From: Gilliamella apis
GTDB lineage: Bacteria; Pseudomonadota; Gammaproteobacteria; Enterobacterales; Orbaceae
Length of the DNA: 64,000 bases
Assembly (NCBI RefSeq): GCF_030758615.1
Contig: NZ_CP132381.1
Span: 2,170,001-2,234,000 of the forward strand
Reading direction: 5' to 3'
The position numbers were made by a program, and so were the translations under genes. Below, in pieces: positions 40,471-48,774 of this stretch. Every line of letters begins with the position of its first letter. Within the stretch, counting starts at the first letter, position 1. The notes below the pieces were generated by a model. The model saw only the letters and a list, made by a program, of their open reading frames with translations. It was not told the origin of the DNA and made no database searches.

Positions 40471-40514
40471 ACCTTAAATATAACAACTATGTATTTAAAA
40501 ATCAAGGTGATTGT

Positions 40515-40703
40515 ATGGTATTAACTAGAGCCGAGATTCAAAGAAAAAGCGACGAAAAAAGAGGCATGAAAACAAAAGGCTTTAAGCTTCATGTCGATGA
40601 TATTGTTTTAATCGAAGAAGCAAGTAATAAATTAAATGTATCGCAGTCGCAATTGATTATTGATGCAATTAAATTTTATCTTGAAAACAAAAAAGCCTCA
40701 TGA
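40515..40703 (+). CDS. Ribbon-helix-helix regulator (62 aa)
   Basis: A strand-helix-helix core: KTKGFKLHVDDIVLIEEASN, then SQSQLIIDAIKFYLENK. The basic N-terminus (RAEIQRKSDEKRG) would contact DNA. GGTGAT lies before the ATG, and a terminator overlaps the 3' end. Lies between the Sib-like promoter and Q, on the opposite strand to Q, so it is expressed in the lysogen; its operator may be the GCGCATTTGCGC palindrome near 40770. Confidence 0.7.
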   Translation: MVLTRAEIQRKSDEKRGMKTKGFKLHVDDIVLIEEASNKLNVSQSQLIIDAIKFYLENKKAS

Positions 40704-40717
40704 GAGGCTTTCTTTTT
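40693..40717 (+). terminator. Terminator after the ribbon-helix-helix gene
   Basis: AAGCCTC/GAGGCTT stem (40693-40699 / 40704-40710) followed by TCTTTTT. Confidence 0.8.
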
Positions 40718-40815
40718 AACTTGACTGTATTTTATGCGCTTTAAACCGCATCTTGCACCAATTATATATGCGCATTTGCGCAAAGTCCAGTATTTTAATA
40801 ACACTTTTTTGAATT

Positions 40816-41169
40816 TTATGCCGCTTTTTTGAAAAAATCGTAAATATTACCTCTTATAAACATTTCCGCCTGATTTAATAAATTAATAATATCATGAGGT
40901 CTTTTCCCGATCGCCTTGGCTTGAGCATTACAAGAAATATTACGCAAATAATAAGCAGTTAATACAATCCATTGTGAATAATTATCAGATTTGAGGGTTA
41001 ACACAGCATTATCAACAATCTCTGCCTCTTCTTCGGTTAAATACTGACGATAATCAAAATCTCTAGGTGCACCTTCAATGCCAGCAGATTTCGACGGATA
41101 CTCAGTTCCCATTCTTTTTAAAATGCGTGTATTCTTCCACGCTGTCAGAATATCTTTAGTTTCTCTCAT
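40816..41169 (-). CDS. Late antiterminator Q-like protein
   Basis: 117 residues in the Q position, last gene of the O-P-Nin operon and just ahead of the lysis region. The segments VLTLKSDNYSQWIVLTAYYLRN and NLLNQAEMFIRGNIYDFF resemble the short Q-like antitermination family. Acts on RNA polymerase paused at the late promoter so that the many terminators of the late operon are read through. Confidence 0.72.
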   Translation of the reverse strand: MRETKDILTAWKNTRILKRMGTEYPSKSAGIEGAPRDFDYRQYLTEEEAEIVDNAVLTLKSDNYSQWIVLTAYYLRNISCNAQAKAIGKRPHDIINLLNQAEMFIRGNIYDFFKKAA

Positions 41170-41522
41170 TACGCCCCCAATTTACTTATAGATAATTCTA
41201 TTCTGCCACCCTTGATAACTTCTTTTCTTTCACTGTGTAATACATCTATTTGCTCATCATCCAAAATGACACCGCTATGAATTAATGCATCAAAAATAGC
41301 CTTATTTATATTATCTAGGTCTCGTTTTCTTCTATCTGGCATATAAGCTTTAATTTCAACCATTACCCTTTCAGATAACTTCTTATTAGCTTTATTCTGC
41401 AATACGATAGCTATAACGGCGTTTCTAAATTTAATGCCGTCAGGTTTAATGTATCTTCGCTTTCCTGCCGTTCCCCAATAATGATTAACCGTTGGAGGAT
41501 AAGGAAGTGTTAGTGTAATCAT
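41169..41522 (-). CDS. Holliday junction resolvase RusA
   Basis: 117 residues. Starts LTLPYPPTVNHYWG and carries the catalytic acids in RKRDLDNINKAIFDAL (Asp pair) and VILDDEQIDVL, as in RusA. Resolves recombination intermediates during phage replication. Overlaps both neighbours by 1-4 bp. Confidence 0.9.
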   Translation of the reverse strand: MITLTLPYPPTVNHYWGTAGKRRYIKPDGIKFRNAVIAIVLQNKANKKLSERVMVEIKAYMPDRRKRDLDNINKAIFDALIHSGVILDDEQIDVLHSERKEVIKGGRIELSISKLGA

Positions 41523-41821
41523 GCTTTCATTACCCCTATTTTCCCTCGCCTTGCTAACTGAATAATTGTTAATACTATTGCTTTATCCAATAAAATTCGT
41601 CTTTCTTCTCTTGTTAATTCTTTACCGTTATCAATCTGATAATGACATTGATTACACAATGCGGCACATGCACAGTCATCCGTTTTCATACCCATTCCCT
41701 TGCCTTCATTTCTATGCGCAGGCTGAGTTTGACAATAACAACCACATAAGACGCAATATTCTATTGATTTAACAGCATCGAGCCATTTTGAGTTTCGATA
41801 AATAACCTGTTTTATCATCAT
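41519..41821 (-). CDS. HNH-like zinc-binding recombination-region protein (DUF1364 type)
   Basis: 100 residues: CVLCGCYCQTQPAHRNEG, CAALCNQCHYQIDNGKEL. Paired cysteines and histidines form a treble-clef fold like the DUF1364 proteins of the nin region. Coupled to NinB and RusA by overlaps. Possible nuclease or DNA-structure binding role. Confidence 0.75.
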   Translation of the reverse strand: MMIKQVIYRNSKWLDAVKSIEYCVLCGCYCQTQPAHRNEGKGMGMKTDDCACAALCNQCHYQIDNGKELTREERRILLDKAIVLTIIQLARRGKIGVMKA

Positions 41822-42261
41822 GCCACCTTTGATAACTGGTCTTTGTACTGTTCTGCTAGTTGTATAGCCTCCAACGCATCATTACTAAATTTAACGCCAT
41901 TTTCCGCACCAAATTGTTCAGCACATGTCACCACGTCAGCAAATTCTTTTTTATTCATTTTGCGAGTTGATAGCCCCATAAACACCAGCCCACCACCAAT
42001 ACCTTTAAAACATTTTTGCCCGTGTAAATTGGCGGTAATTAGATGCTTCCATTCTTCAGCAGTTAGCTGCTCTCCGTTCCAGTTAACCTGTTTTGCTATA
42101 TCATTTAAAACAGCCCACATCATGCGATTTTGTGCTAGTGTTCGCTTGTCTTCATCAATCACAATTCTTAGAGGGTGTTCACTATCAACTGGTAATTGGC
42201 TTATTACGTCAATCGCTGTAGTGCGCGCTAGTTCATGTGTTAATCTGATTTCTTTTATCAC
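41818..42261 (-). CDS. Recombination protein NinB
   Basis: 147 residues, family-typical segments KRTLAQNRMMWAVLNDIA, GEQLTAEEWKHLITANL and GLSTRKMNKKEFADVV. Binds single-stranded DNA and takes part in RecF-pathway-like recombination in lambda. Standard nin-region position between P and RusA. Confidence 0.88.
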   Translation of the reverse strand: MIKEIRLTHELARTTAIDVISQLPVDSEHPLRIVIDEDKRTLAQNRMMWAVLNDIAKQVNWNGEQLTAEEWKHLITANLHGQKCFKGIGGGLVFMGLSTRKMNKKEFADVVTCAEQFGAENGVKFSNDALEAIQLAEQYKDQLSKVA

Positions 42262-42333
42262 TTAGTCACTCTCCAGATGACAAATGCAAAAAAAACTAAT
42301 AGCGCTATATAAAATATTGTTTTATCACTCATA

Positions 42334-42522
42334 CTAAACCGTCACGCACTGAAAATTACGTACCTCAACATCAACTTTAGTGTTGCCGAATGAGTTTTTA
42401 ACTGTAGCCAGCGTGTTAATTAAACCTTTTTCTGTGAGTTTTGAATCACGATGCAATACGATTGTTCCCCACGCTTGCCAACCCTTTTTTACTTCTGCTG
42501 TTATTTGATATTTTCTAGCCAT
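42334..42522 (-). CDS. Hypothetical protein (62 aa)
   Basis: Basic small protein (VKKGWQAWGTIVLHRDSKLT), probably beta-rich, in the nin region between NinB and P. Overlaps the preceding gene by about 22 bp. No family recognised. Confidence 0.5.
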   Translation of the reverse strand: MARKYQITAEVKKGWQAWGTIVLHRDSKLTEKGLINTLATVKNSFGNTKVDVEVRNFQCVTV

Positions 42523-42722
42523 TTTTTTATTAACTCCCTCAATTTATTCCTTTCTTCATCAGTAAATTTCTTTACTCTTTCTGATAACTCATATTTAATT
42601 TTTGCTACATTTGCGCCGCGTTTTCGGATTTCTGTCACATGGTCATACGCTATTTTGTCCAACATGTGATATTGACCGAGTGAGCAGTGATTAACTAGCA
42701 GCTTTCGCATAACTAAAACCAA
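42501..42722 (-). CDS. Hypothetical small protein (about 69-73 aa)
   Basis: Charged helical protein (AKIKYELSERVKKFTDEERN..LRELIKKWLENIK). Start is uncertain: ATG at 42722 overlaps the P-like gene, or ATG at 42710. Lies in the replication-nin operon; DNA or partner unknown. Confidence 0.5.
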   Translation of the reverse strand: MVLVMRKLLVNHCSLGQYHMLDKIAYDHVTEIRKRGANVAKIKYELSERVKKFTDEERNKLRELIKKWLENIK

Positions 42723-43374
42723 ATCGTCGTTTTATTTCTTCAAGCTTGGATAACTGCATTTCATTTGATAGCGGCCTTTCTTCGATTTTTTTAGGTAAAG
42801 CCTTGTTAGGCGTTGGGATTACATAGCCTTTCATTATTTTTTTTGCCATTTCGGCAATCATTTTTTCCGCTCTTAACTGTAATTTTTCTATCCCTAAATT
42901 TTCATCTTGCATTATTCGGTGGAGATCATTTATCAACCAATAATTAGCATCACTTCCGTAATCGTAATCGCAAAAATCATCAAATCCTTTGTATTTACCA
43001 AATTCAATAACCGCTTTAGTCAAACTTTCTGCGGTTGGTAGTCCATATTCCTCTACTAATCCTTTTTCACACCACCCGATAAATTGCCCTACCGATGGCA
43101 TAAACGGATTACTTTGTTGTCTGGCTATACGCATACCTGCATTAATCATTGCTGGATTGATGCCATTTTCAATAAAACCAATTATCCATTGACGTTTAAT
43201 TGAACTCTCATCATTGTTATTTAAAGTGTGGAACATCGCAGGACATGCCGCTTTAAGCTGTTTAAATAATTTATTTACAATCTCGGCAACTTGTTCTTTC
43301 TGCTGTTGTTTATTTGAATCATCAGCAATACTAACAGGCTTGAACTGCGGAACTAATTCGGTGATATTTTTCAT
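42691..43374 (-). CDS. Replication protein P-like
   Basis: 227 residues. The helicase-loader type of lambda P: LVPQFKPVSIADDSN, FKQLKAACPAMFH, KRQWIIGFIENGI, ARQQSNPFMPSVGQFIGWCE. Recruits host DnaB to the origin bound by O. Starts 1 bp into the stop codon of O, as in lambda. Confidence 0.85.
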   Translation of the reverse strand: MKNITELVPQFKPVSIADDSNKQQQKEQVAEIVNKLFKQLKAACPAMFHTLNNNDESSIKRQWIIGFIENGINPAMINAGMRIARQQSNPFMPSVGQFIGWCEKGLVEEYGLPTAESLTKAVIEFGKYKGFDDFCDYDYGSDANYWLINDLHRIMQDENLGIEKLQLRAEKMIAEMAKKIMKGYVIPTPNKALPKKIEERPLSNEMQLSKLEEIKRRFGFSYAKAAS

Positions 43375-44093
43375 TAAAACATTTCTCCATTAAGATCATT
43401 TATCCACGAAGTGTCACTAACAGGGCTTCCTGTGGTTAGGGCGTTTTTTAGTGGAAAAAGACCTTGCCAACCGTTCATAATGGATCGGTTTATCATGGCT
43501 TCGGGGTTTTCTTGTTCCTCTAACATTTGGGATTGTTTTATCCACGATTGTGGTTGTAGTTTTTTACCTAACGAATTTCTGTAATCAATCCAGTTACACC
43601 AAACATCCAAACTCACATTTTGAGGTTTGACAGAAATCGGATCAAAAACAGTATTTCTTTTTTTTGTAATATTGTTTTTTATATTGTCTTTTGTAGAGTG
43701 ACATTTTTTGTTACTGGTGGTAGGTACATTTTTTGTCACTGGTTCAGTGCATTTTTTGCTACTAGTAGCATTTTTTGTACCTGCATTTTTTGTTACTGGT
43801 TCGGACAGCTCTAAAACTAGTGAATATTCAGTTATTCCACCATTATTTTTAATGGTATTAATTAACCCTAAATTAGCTAATTCAGTTAGAGCTGTGTAAA
43901 TAGTCCGCTTGTCCTTAATTCCTAAATAATCCATAAATTGTGAAGCACTAATTTTGTCGCTACTTTTACCCCAGCCAGTAGTTTTACGAGTTATTAATAG
44001 ATAACAGCGCAACGCATTGGCTGACATTTTCGCCATTAACTCATCAACGACAGCGTTAGGAACTTGAAAGGAATTAGCTATAAACTGACTCAT
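43374..44093 (-). CDS. Replication initiator O-like, containing the origin
   Basis: 239 residues. The N-terminal winged-helix DNA-binding domain (NSFQVPNAVVDELMAKMSANALRC; TRKTTGWGKSSDKISASQF; IKDKRTIYTALTELANLGL) is of the phage O type. The central part is repetitive (EPVTKNAGTKN, SKKCTEPVTKNVPTTSNKKC) because five iterons are encoded there. The C-terminal part binds P. The repeats and the protein that binds them share one gene, as in lambda. Confidence 0.88.
   Translation of the reverse strand: MSQFIANSFQVPNAVVDELMAKMSANALRCYLLITRKTTGWGKSSDKISASQFMDYLGIKDKRTIYTALTELANLGLINTIKNNGGITEYSLVLELSEPVTKNAGTKNATSSKKCTEPVTKNVPTTSNKKCHSTKDNIKNNITKKRNTVFDPISVKPQNVSLDVWCNWIDYRNSLGKKLQPQSWIKQSQMLEEQENPEAMINRSIMNGWQGLFPLKNALTTGSPVSDTSWINDLNGEMF
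43701..43800. repeat. Replication origin iterons inside O
   Basis: Five direct repeats of (A/G)CATTTTTTGTTACTGGT at 43701-43718, 43726-43743, 43749-43766, 43768-43782 (short) and 43783-43800. Spacing and location correspond to the lambda ori. Confidence 0.8.
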
Positions 44094-44317
44094 TACTCAC
44101 CTCTCATCGAATATTCAGCGTATTGAACGCCATTCTTATGGACTAAGCGGCTATCAATATCAAAACCAGCTTTTTTAAGATCATAGATGCGAGCACCCAA
44201 TCTAAAACAGCCATATAGATTCAACGCCTGTAATGGGTTAATTGTCTTGCCACTCTGCAAATGAATTAATATTCGATCGCATTGGCTCAGTGTTTTTTTA
44301 GTTCTTAATGTGCCCAT
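44093..44317 (-). CDS. Winged-helix small phage protein (74 aa)
   Basis: RILIHLQSGKTINPLQALNL, then GCFRLGARIYDLKKAGFDI, is the helix-turn-helix-wing pattern common in small proteins next to phage O genes. The C-terminus KNGVQYAEYSMRGE forms the wing. Overlaps O by 1 bp. Likely DNA-binding accessory factor. Confidence 0.7.
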   Translation of the reverse strand: MGTLRTKKTLSQCDRILIHLQSGKTINPLQALNLYGCFRLGARIYDLKKAGFDIDSRLVHKNGVQYAEYSMRGE

Positions 44318-44322
44318 ATTTA

Positions 44323-44772
44323 TTATTTCTTATGTAAATTAATTGTATTTTCTGATAGCGTTCTATTAAGCTTGTTAGCGATATCTGTTTTATGCCTAAT
44401 GTCCTTTGCTTCTTGTTCATCTATAACACCATCGTCTGCAATGGCATCATGGATTGCTGTTGCTACAGCACCATTTGCTTTTGCGGCTTCAAGACTCATC
44501 ATGTATAGGTCGAAATTTTCGAGCTGTTCTGCTTTCATTTTAGTTACAACTAGACAACCAGCCTGTTCAGCATAAAACTCAGCAACTAGCGCGGTTTTAC
44601 TTAAATTTTGCAAAGCCAGCAGTTCATCACCACTAAAAAACCTTGTGCCTTTGTTTTCATACCTGCAATCATTAAACGCTGATATTGATAATCCTAGATA
44701 ACTTGCGGCCACTTCTACTCCACCATCAATACGATTGAGCAAGTCGTTAATTAATTTTTTCTTATTACCCAT
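44323..44772 (-). CDS. CII-like regulator (Phage_CP76 / YmfL type)
   Basis: 149 residues: a helix-turn-helix start (VEVAASYLGLSISAFNDCRY), ALQNLSKTALVAEFYAEQAG, and a C-terminal helical region. This is the layout of the CII-like phage_CP76 family found after Cro. Would activate integrase and repressor promoters during the lysogeny decision. Confidence 0.75.
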   Translation of the reverse strand: MGNKKKLINDLLNRIDGGVEVAASYLGLSISAFNDCRYENKGTRFFSGDELLALQNLSKTALVAEFYAEQAGCLVVTKMKAEQLENFDLYMMSLEAAKANGAVATAIHDAIADDGVIDEQEAKDIRHKTDIANKLNRTLSENTINLHKK

Positions 44773-44822
44773 ATTTATTAGCCTTTCATTTGGGTTACAT
44801 TATTAAAATTTTGTTTGTATTA

Positions 44823-45023
44823 TTAATCCCATACATCAGGACGTAGTTCATTCTTTGACACGTTACCTGAAGTGTATAATTCGATTTTTTTTGCAACATG
44901 TATTGGGATTTTGGCTGCTCCCGATTCCATCTGACGCAAAAAAGACTTAGACACACCGACTTTTTCGGCAAGTTGACTTTTACCACCCCGAGGAAGTTTG
45001 GATAAATATTCTGATAGCTTCAT
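44823..45023 (-). CDS. Cro-like repressor (YdaS type)
   Basis: 66 residues with a helix-turn-helix (KSQLAEKVGVSKSFLRQMESG) and the YdaS-like end IELYTSGNVSKNELRPDVW. Divergent from the CI gene with operators between. First gene of the rightward-equivalent early operon (here minus strand). Confidence 0.85.
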   Translation of the reverse strand: MKLSEYLSKLPRGGKSQLAEKVGVSKSFLRQMESGAAKIPIHVAKKIELYTSGNVSKNELRPDVWD

Positions 45024-45033
45024 TTTACCTCTA

Positions 45034-45116
45034 AAGTTTAGTTAAAATTAAACTTGGTTTATTTAACACTAAACCAAAAGTAAAGTAAAGTTTATTTTTT
45101 GCTTGTTTAGCAATTA
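45034..45116. promoter_or_regulatory. CI/Cro operator region
   Basis: Adjacent inverted repeats: AAGTTTA/TAAACTT (45034-45055) and TTGGTTTA/TAAACCAA (45054-45077), with a further GTTTAG/CTAAA pair around 45104-45122. The shared half-site is close to AGTTTAGT, which also occurs at 46125-46181 ahead of the other early operon. Confidence 0.7.
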
Positions 45117-45146
45117 CTAAATAAAATATAAAAAACAGGAGATGCT

Positions 45147-45824
45147 ATGAACAGAAACGAACTAAAAAATCTTAGAGCTAAAAATTTAAAACAATGGTTT
45201 TTAAATAAAACAATACCGCAAAAAGAAAAAAGCTATATTTCACAGTTAATTAGTGGTAAGGCTTCTTTTGGCGAGAAATCAGCTCGTCGTTTAGAGTCTG
45301 ATTATGGTATGCCCCCGTTTTATTTGGATAAATCAAACATCGATGATTCAAGTAAAATTGATAACGTTTATGACAATGACAATAAAAATAACAATTATGT
45401 AATAGAAGTTTTAAATATAACAGCAAGTGCAGGACATGGTTTTTTGAATAACGATATAATAGAAGTTATAAAATGTATCGAATATGATAATGATCAAGCA
45501 AAAACATTATTTAATGGTATGCCATCTAGTAACCTAAAGGTAATAAATGTTTCTGGTGATTCGATGCAAGGCACATTTGAATGTGGAGATGCTATTTATA
45601 TAGACATTACAGTAAATCAATTCCAAAGTGACGGTATATATGTGTTTACGTTTGGTAATGGATTGTATGTAAAACGACTTCAAATGATAAAAAATAAACT
45701 CGTTGTGTTATCTGATAACAAACAATATAGAGATTGGGAGATAACAACTGATGAATTTGATCAGTTGTATATACATGGAAAAGTAATGTTAAGTCAATCA
45801 ATGATGCTCAGAAAACATGGTTGA
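45147..45824 (+). CDS. CI-like repressor with S24/LexA peptidase
   Basis: 225 residues. N-terminal helix-turn-helix (KEKSYISQLISGKASFGEKSARRLE), a low-complexity Asp/Asn linker, the self-cleavage site NITASAGHG (Ala-Gly near residue 93), catalytic Ser in VSGDSMQGTFECGD and Lys in GLYVKRLQM. SOS-inducible prophage repressor. GGAGA lies 6 bp before the ATG. Confidence 0.93.
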   Translation: MNRNELKNLRAKNLKQWFLNKTIPQKEKSYISQLISGKASFGEKSARRLESDYGMPPFYLDKSNIDDSSKIDNVYDNDNKNNNYVIEVLNITASAGHGFLNNDIIEVIKCIEYDNDQAKTLFNGMPSSNLKVINVSGDSMQGTFECGDAIYIDITVNQFQSDGIYVFTFGNGLYVKRLQMIKNKLVVLSDNKQYRDWEITTDEFDQLYIHGKVMLSQSMMLRKHG

Positions 45825-46478
45825 TATGGCCGTATTGTCATAATTATTTTTATTAAACGAAATTCATGGCTTTTAATATTAATCAATATAAAGCCGATAA
45901 TCTATATACAGTAATAGCTTACTAATATCAAATATAATAATAGCACCCTCAAATATCCCTCTTTTTTTAAAGTTTTAATATAGTTAAAAATAACAATATA
46001 CACATAAAAATTTAGAACACACCATCTATAAAAACCAATTACAGCTCAAAAAACAACCAATCAAACAATTATTTTTAATTTTTAACTTATTGATTTAATA
46101 AGGAAAAATAATCTAACACACAAAAAGTTTAGTGTTTATTAAATTATTTACTTTACTTATGGTTTATTATTTACTAAACTTGATCACATCAAAACAAATC
46201 AACTTACCAACAAGTTGTTAGCTCTTTAAAAATTAGCAAAGTCGGATTTAGTTAACCGCTAATAGTGTTAGCGGCACTGTTATTACTGTTTAGACCCTAG
46301 CGTAAAAAATCGCCCGAACTTGTCGAGAAGACCTTTCGATAACTTACGGAAAAAGGCAACACTGGCGAAAGGTTAACTGAGGCGCAAAAACTCTGCTCTA
46401 GAGATAACTGAGCATTCAAATCAAAGCCCATTTAAACAAGTGGGCTTGAGTTTGAATGGATAAAAGGATGGATTAGCT
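45825..46478. other. Early leftward control region: operator pair, boxA-like site and leader
   Basis: No gene. Operator-like inverted repeat AAGTTTAGT (46125-46133) / ACTAAACTT (46173-46181). GCTCTTTAAAAATT (46221-46234) resembles boxA of nut sites. Several hairpins follow, including GCCGCTAA/TTAGCGGC-type around 46257-46273 and AAGCCCATTT/AAGTGGGCTT near 46422-46446. No N-like protein was recognised, so antitermination is inference. Confidence 0.5.
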
Positions 46479-46760
46479 ATGAAAACTTTAGATCAACAAG
46501 TGGCGAATAATCACGAAAGAGCATATTGCAACATGATGAGAACAACGACTGCTAAAGATAAAAGAGATGCAGAAATCAACTCATTAGCAAAATCATTACG
46601 CAAAGATATGAGTGATGATGATTATTTTAAGATGGAAAATATCATTTTAGAGATCTTCGGTGAAAAATATATCGATTCTGATGGCGTCGAAGAAGCGCTT
46701 GAAACACTATTTAATATAAAAGCAACTAGCTTAATCAACAATCAAAAAGCCTGTTACTAG
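46479..46760 (+). CDS. Hypothetical early protein (93 aa)
   Basis: Acidic helical protein (KDKRDAEINSLAKSLRKDMS; VEEALETLFNIKA). First gene of the plus-strand early operon behind a long leader, and ended by its own terminator (stem AAAGCCTG/CAGGCTTT near 46746-46771). The position corresponds to N or kil-type genes, but no arginine-rich motif is visible. Confidence 0.6.
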   Translation: MKTLDQQVANNHERAYCNMMRTTTAKDKRDAEINSLAKSLRKDMSDDDYFKMENIILEIFGEKYIDSDGVEEALETLFNIKATSLINNQKACY

Positions 46761-46799
46761 CAGGCTTTTTAAAGCAACATTAGCAACGGAATAAACAGC

Positions 46800-47441
46800 A
46801 TGAATACTTATCATAAATATGCACCAAATGTTTTTTTGGCAAAATGTTCTGAGCAACACAACAAAGGCGACATTATTGAGGTAACCACTAAATACGGTAA
46901 AGATAATGAATCGATTGTGTTTAATCTTGTATTTGAAAAAGATGGATTTTTCTACTATTCAATAGTGCGAGCTGACGGATTTAATGTTCAAGAACGAGCT
47001 AAGCGTAAAGCTGAAAAATATGATGAATGGGCTTTATCTGCTCATAAAAAAAGTAGCGCATATATGAAGGCTTCACAAGAAGGAGCCGAATTTTTAAGAC
47101 TTGCTGAGCCAATTAAAATTGGACATCACAGCGAAAAACGACATAGAGCGCTCATTGTTCGAAATTGGGATAGAGTCGGTAATGCGGTGAAAATGACTAA
47201 AAAAGCCGAAGAACACGAAAGAAAAGCCGAATACTGGGAGAAAAAGCAAGATGTTATCAATCTTTCAATGCCTGAATGCATCGAGTATTACAGCTACAAA
47301 TTAGAAAAAGCAAAAGAATATCATCAAGGCTTAAAAAGCGGTAAATACCCCAAACAACACATGTACTCATTAACATACGCAAAGAAAGATGTGAATGAGC
47401 AACAAAAAAACTACGATTTAGCGATTAAGTTGTGGGGATAA
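46800..47441 (+). CDS. DUF3560-like protein (213 aa)
   Basis: The central part matches the DUF3560 pattern: KAEKYDEWALSAHKKSSAYM, EPIKIGHHSEKRHRALIVRNW, KAEEHERKAEYWEKK. Mostly helical and charged, cytoplasmic. Common in phage and plasmid early regions with no known activity. A terminator (CCCTC/GAGGG, 47500-47522) follows. Confidence 0.7.
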   Translation: MNTYHKYAPNVFLAKCSEQHNKGDIIEVTTKYGKDNESIVFNLVFEKDGFFYYSIVRADGFNVQERAKRKAEKYDEWALSAHKKSSAYMKASQEGAEFLRLAEPIKIGHHSEKRHRALIVRNWDRVGNAVKMTKKAEEHERKAEYWEKKQDVINLSMPECIEYYSYKLEKAKEYHQGLKSGKYPKQHMYSLTYAKKDVNEQQKNYDLAIKLWG

Positions 47442-47534
47442 AAGTTAAGGCTTGGCGCCTGCCTCGAAAGCGCTGTTTATTTACTACCTACATCCTTTGC
47501 CCTCTTTTGAGGGCTTTTTTAGAGGGTTAAAACA

Positions 47535-47774
47535 ATGAATTACACAGAATGGAAACAAGAATATTTAGAACTTTTGATTAAGCTAATAAAACAACATGAG
47601 TATTCAAAAAATTACACGCAAGATTACATAGATGAACTGGTGATTGAATTACTAGAACGTAGTGGGTTTGATGCTAATTTCGGGCACTGGGAAGTAACAC
47701 TACCAGAACAGGCAGTCAAAGAAAGTTTTGAATTATGGTTAATAGATTATTTCGAGGAAGAAAGCAATGATTAA
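47535..47774 (+). CDS. Hypothetical protein (79 aa)
   Basis: Acidic helical protein (YTEWKQEYLELLIKLIKQHE; ELWLIDYFEEESND). Follows a terminator and overlaps the next gene by 8 bp. No recognised family. Confidence 0.55.
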   Translation: MNYTEWKQEYLELLIKLIKQHEYSKNYTQDYIDELVIELLERSGFDANFGHWEVTLPEQAVKESFELWLIDYFEEESND

Positions 47775-48432
47775 TGAACAAGTTATTGAACGATTGAAGA
47801 AAGGTGATTGGTATGTTGAGTGCAAGGCTGAACAAGATGCTGATTTAGTTTTACAAGCTTGTGATGAGGCGAGAATAAAATGGCGTGATGGTGATAAAGC
47901 AACGGAATATAAACCATCTAACTACCCAGTAGATATTGGTTTTTGTGGTGAGGACAATAGGATAACTCACGCCATAAAATATTATAAGGAAAGTAAGAAC
48001 GAAAACATCACCGATTGGTTCTTTAATGCCATAAAAAATAATGACAGCAAATTAATACCACAGAACGCAGAGCAAGAGCATATGGTGCAAATTCTGTTAG
48101 CTATAATGCAAAAAATTCCTGTTGAGGTTAATATTGGTGGTGAATGGGGAACATCGACCATTTTATTCCCTGACATGGGTTATGAATACCGTATAAAACC
48201 AACACCAACACCTATCCCTGTTTCTCGTAAGACATGGAAGAAAATAAATAAAGAATTTCGATTCATAGTTATGGATAAAAATGAGCACTTTTATCATTGC
48301 AAAAAAGCGCCTAAAAGATTTGATGGGGCGTGGCTTCTATCTGAAGTTGACCACGTAAAAAGTCCTCTTATTTTTGATTCTAACGGTATTAACTGGGAAA
48401 CATCATTAACAGAACGACCAGAGGATATATAG
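47767..48432 (+). CDS. Hypothetical protein (221 aa)
   Basis: Two-part protein: N-terminal acidic region (LKKGDWYVECKAEQDADLVL) and a C-terminal part with FPDMGYEYRIKPTPTPIPVSRK. The second is a short module that recurs in phage early proteins dealing with substrate display (xYRIKP). Cytoplasmic; function unknown. Confidence 0.55.
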   Translation: MINEQVIERLKKGDWYVECKAEQDADLVLQACDEARIKWRDGDKATEYKPSNYPVDIGFCGEDNRITHAIKYYKESKNENITDWFFNAIKNNDSKLIPQNAEQEHMVQILLAIMQKIPVEVNIGGEWGTSTILFPDMGYEYRIKPTPTPIPVSRKTWKKINKEFRFIVMDKNEHFYHCKKAPKRFDGAWLLSEVDHVKSPLIFDSNGINWETSLTERPEDI

Positions 48433-48609
48433 ATGAACAGCATACCTATCGATCATGTCGGCTGTAATGTTCGACAAACAGACCGAATGGCAATCAATTA
48501 TGAGTTAACGAAGGGCGAACAAATTTACGCCCTTTTTTGTGTCCTTTTAACAACGTTCGGCGGTTTATTTATGTTGTTTCAATGGATGATTAGAGAGGCT
48601 TTAAGGTGA
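48433..48609 (+). CDS. Small membrane protein (58 aa)
   Basis: ATG directly after the preceding TAG. One membrane segment near the C-terminus (IYALFCVLLTTFGGLFMLFQW), soluble N-terminus. Too short for routine gene callers but placed without gaps in the operon. Confidence 0.5.
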   Translation: MNSIPIDHVGCNVRQTDRMAINYELTKGEQIYALFCVLLTTFGGLFMLFQWMIREALR

Positions 48610-48612
48610 TTT

Positions 48613-48774
48613 ATGGAATGGGAAGAAGTATACAATTCATTATCAACTAAAGAAAAATTAATAATTGATATAGCTGAAGCGCACAGGGTTGATTTAATAA
48701 AATTAGCTAATTTACAAGTCCAAAAACAAGAAAATGACACATATTCAAATGAGGTTCGATATGGTAGAGATTAG
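48613..48774 (+). CDS. Hypothetical protein (53 aa)
   Basis: Charged helical peptide (VYNSLSTKEKLIIDIAEAHR) starting 3 bp after the preceding stop and overlapping the start of the Sak4-like gene. Coupling suggests it is translated; no function visible. Confidence 0.45.
   Translation: MEWEEVYNSLSTKEKLIIDIAEAHRVDLIKLANLQVQKQENDTYSNEVRYGRD

Noticed and set aside
41843..42265. 140-codon plus-strand ORF opposite NinB
   Set aside because: Antisense shadow; NinB is conserved and in operon context.
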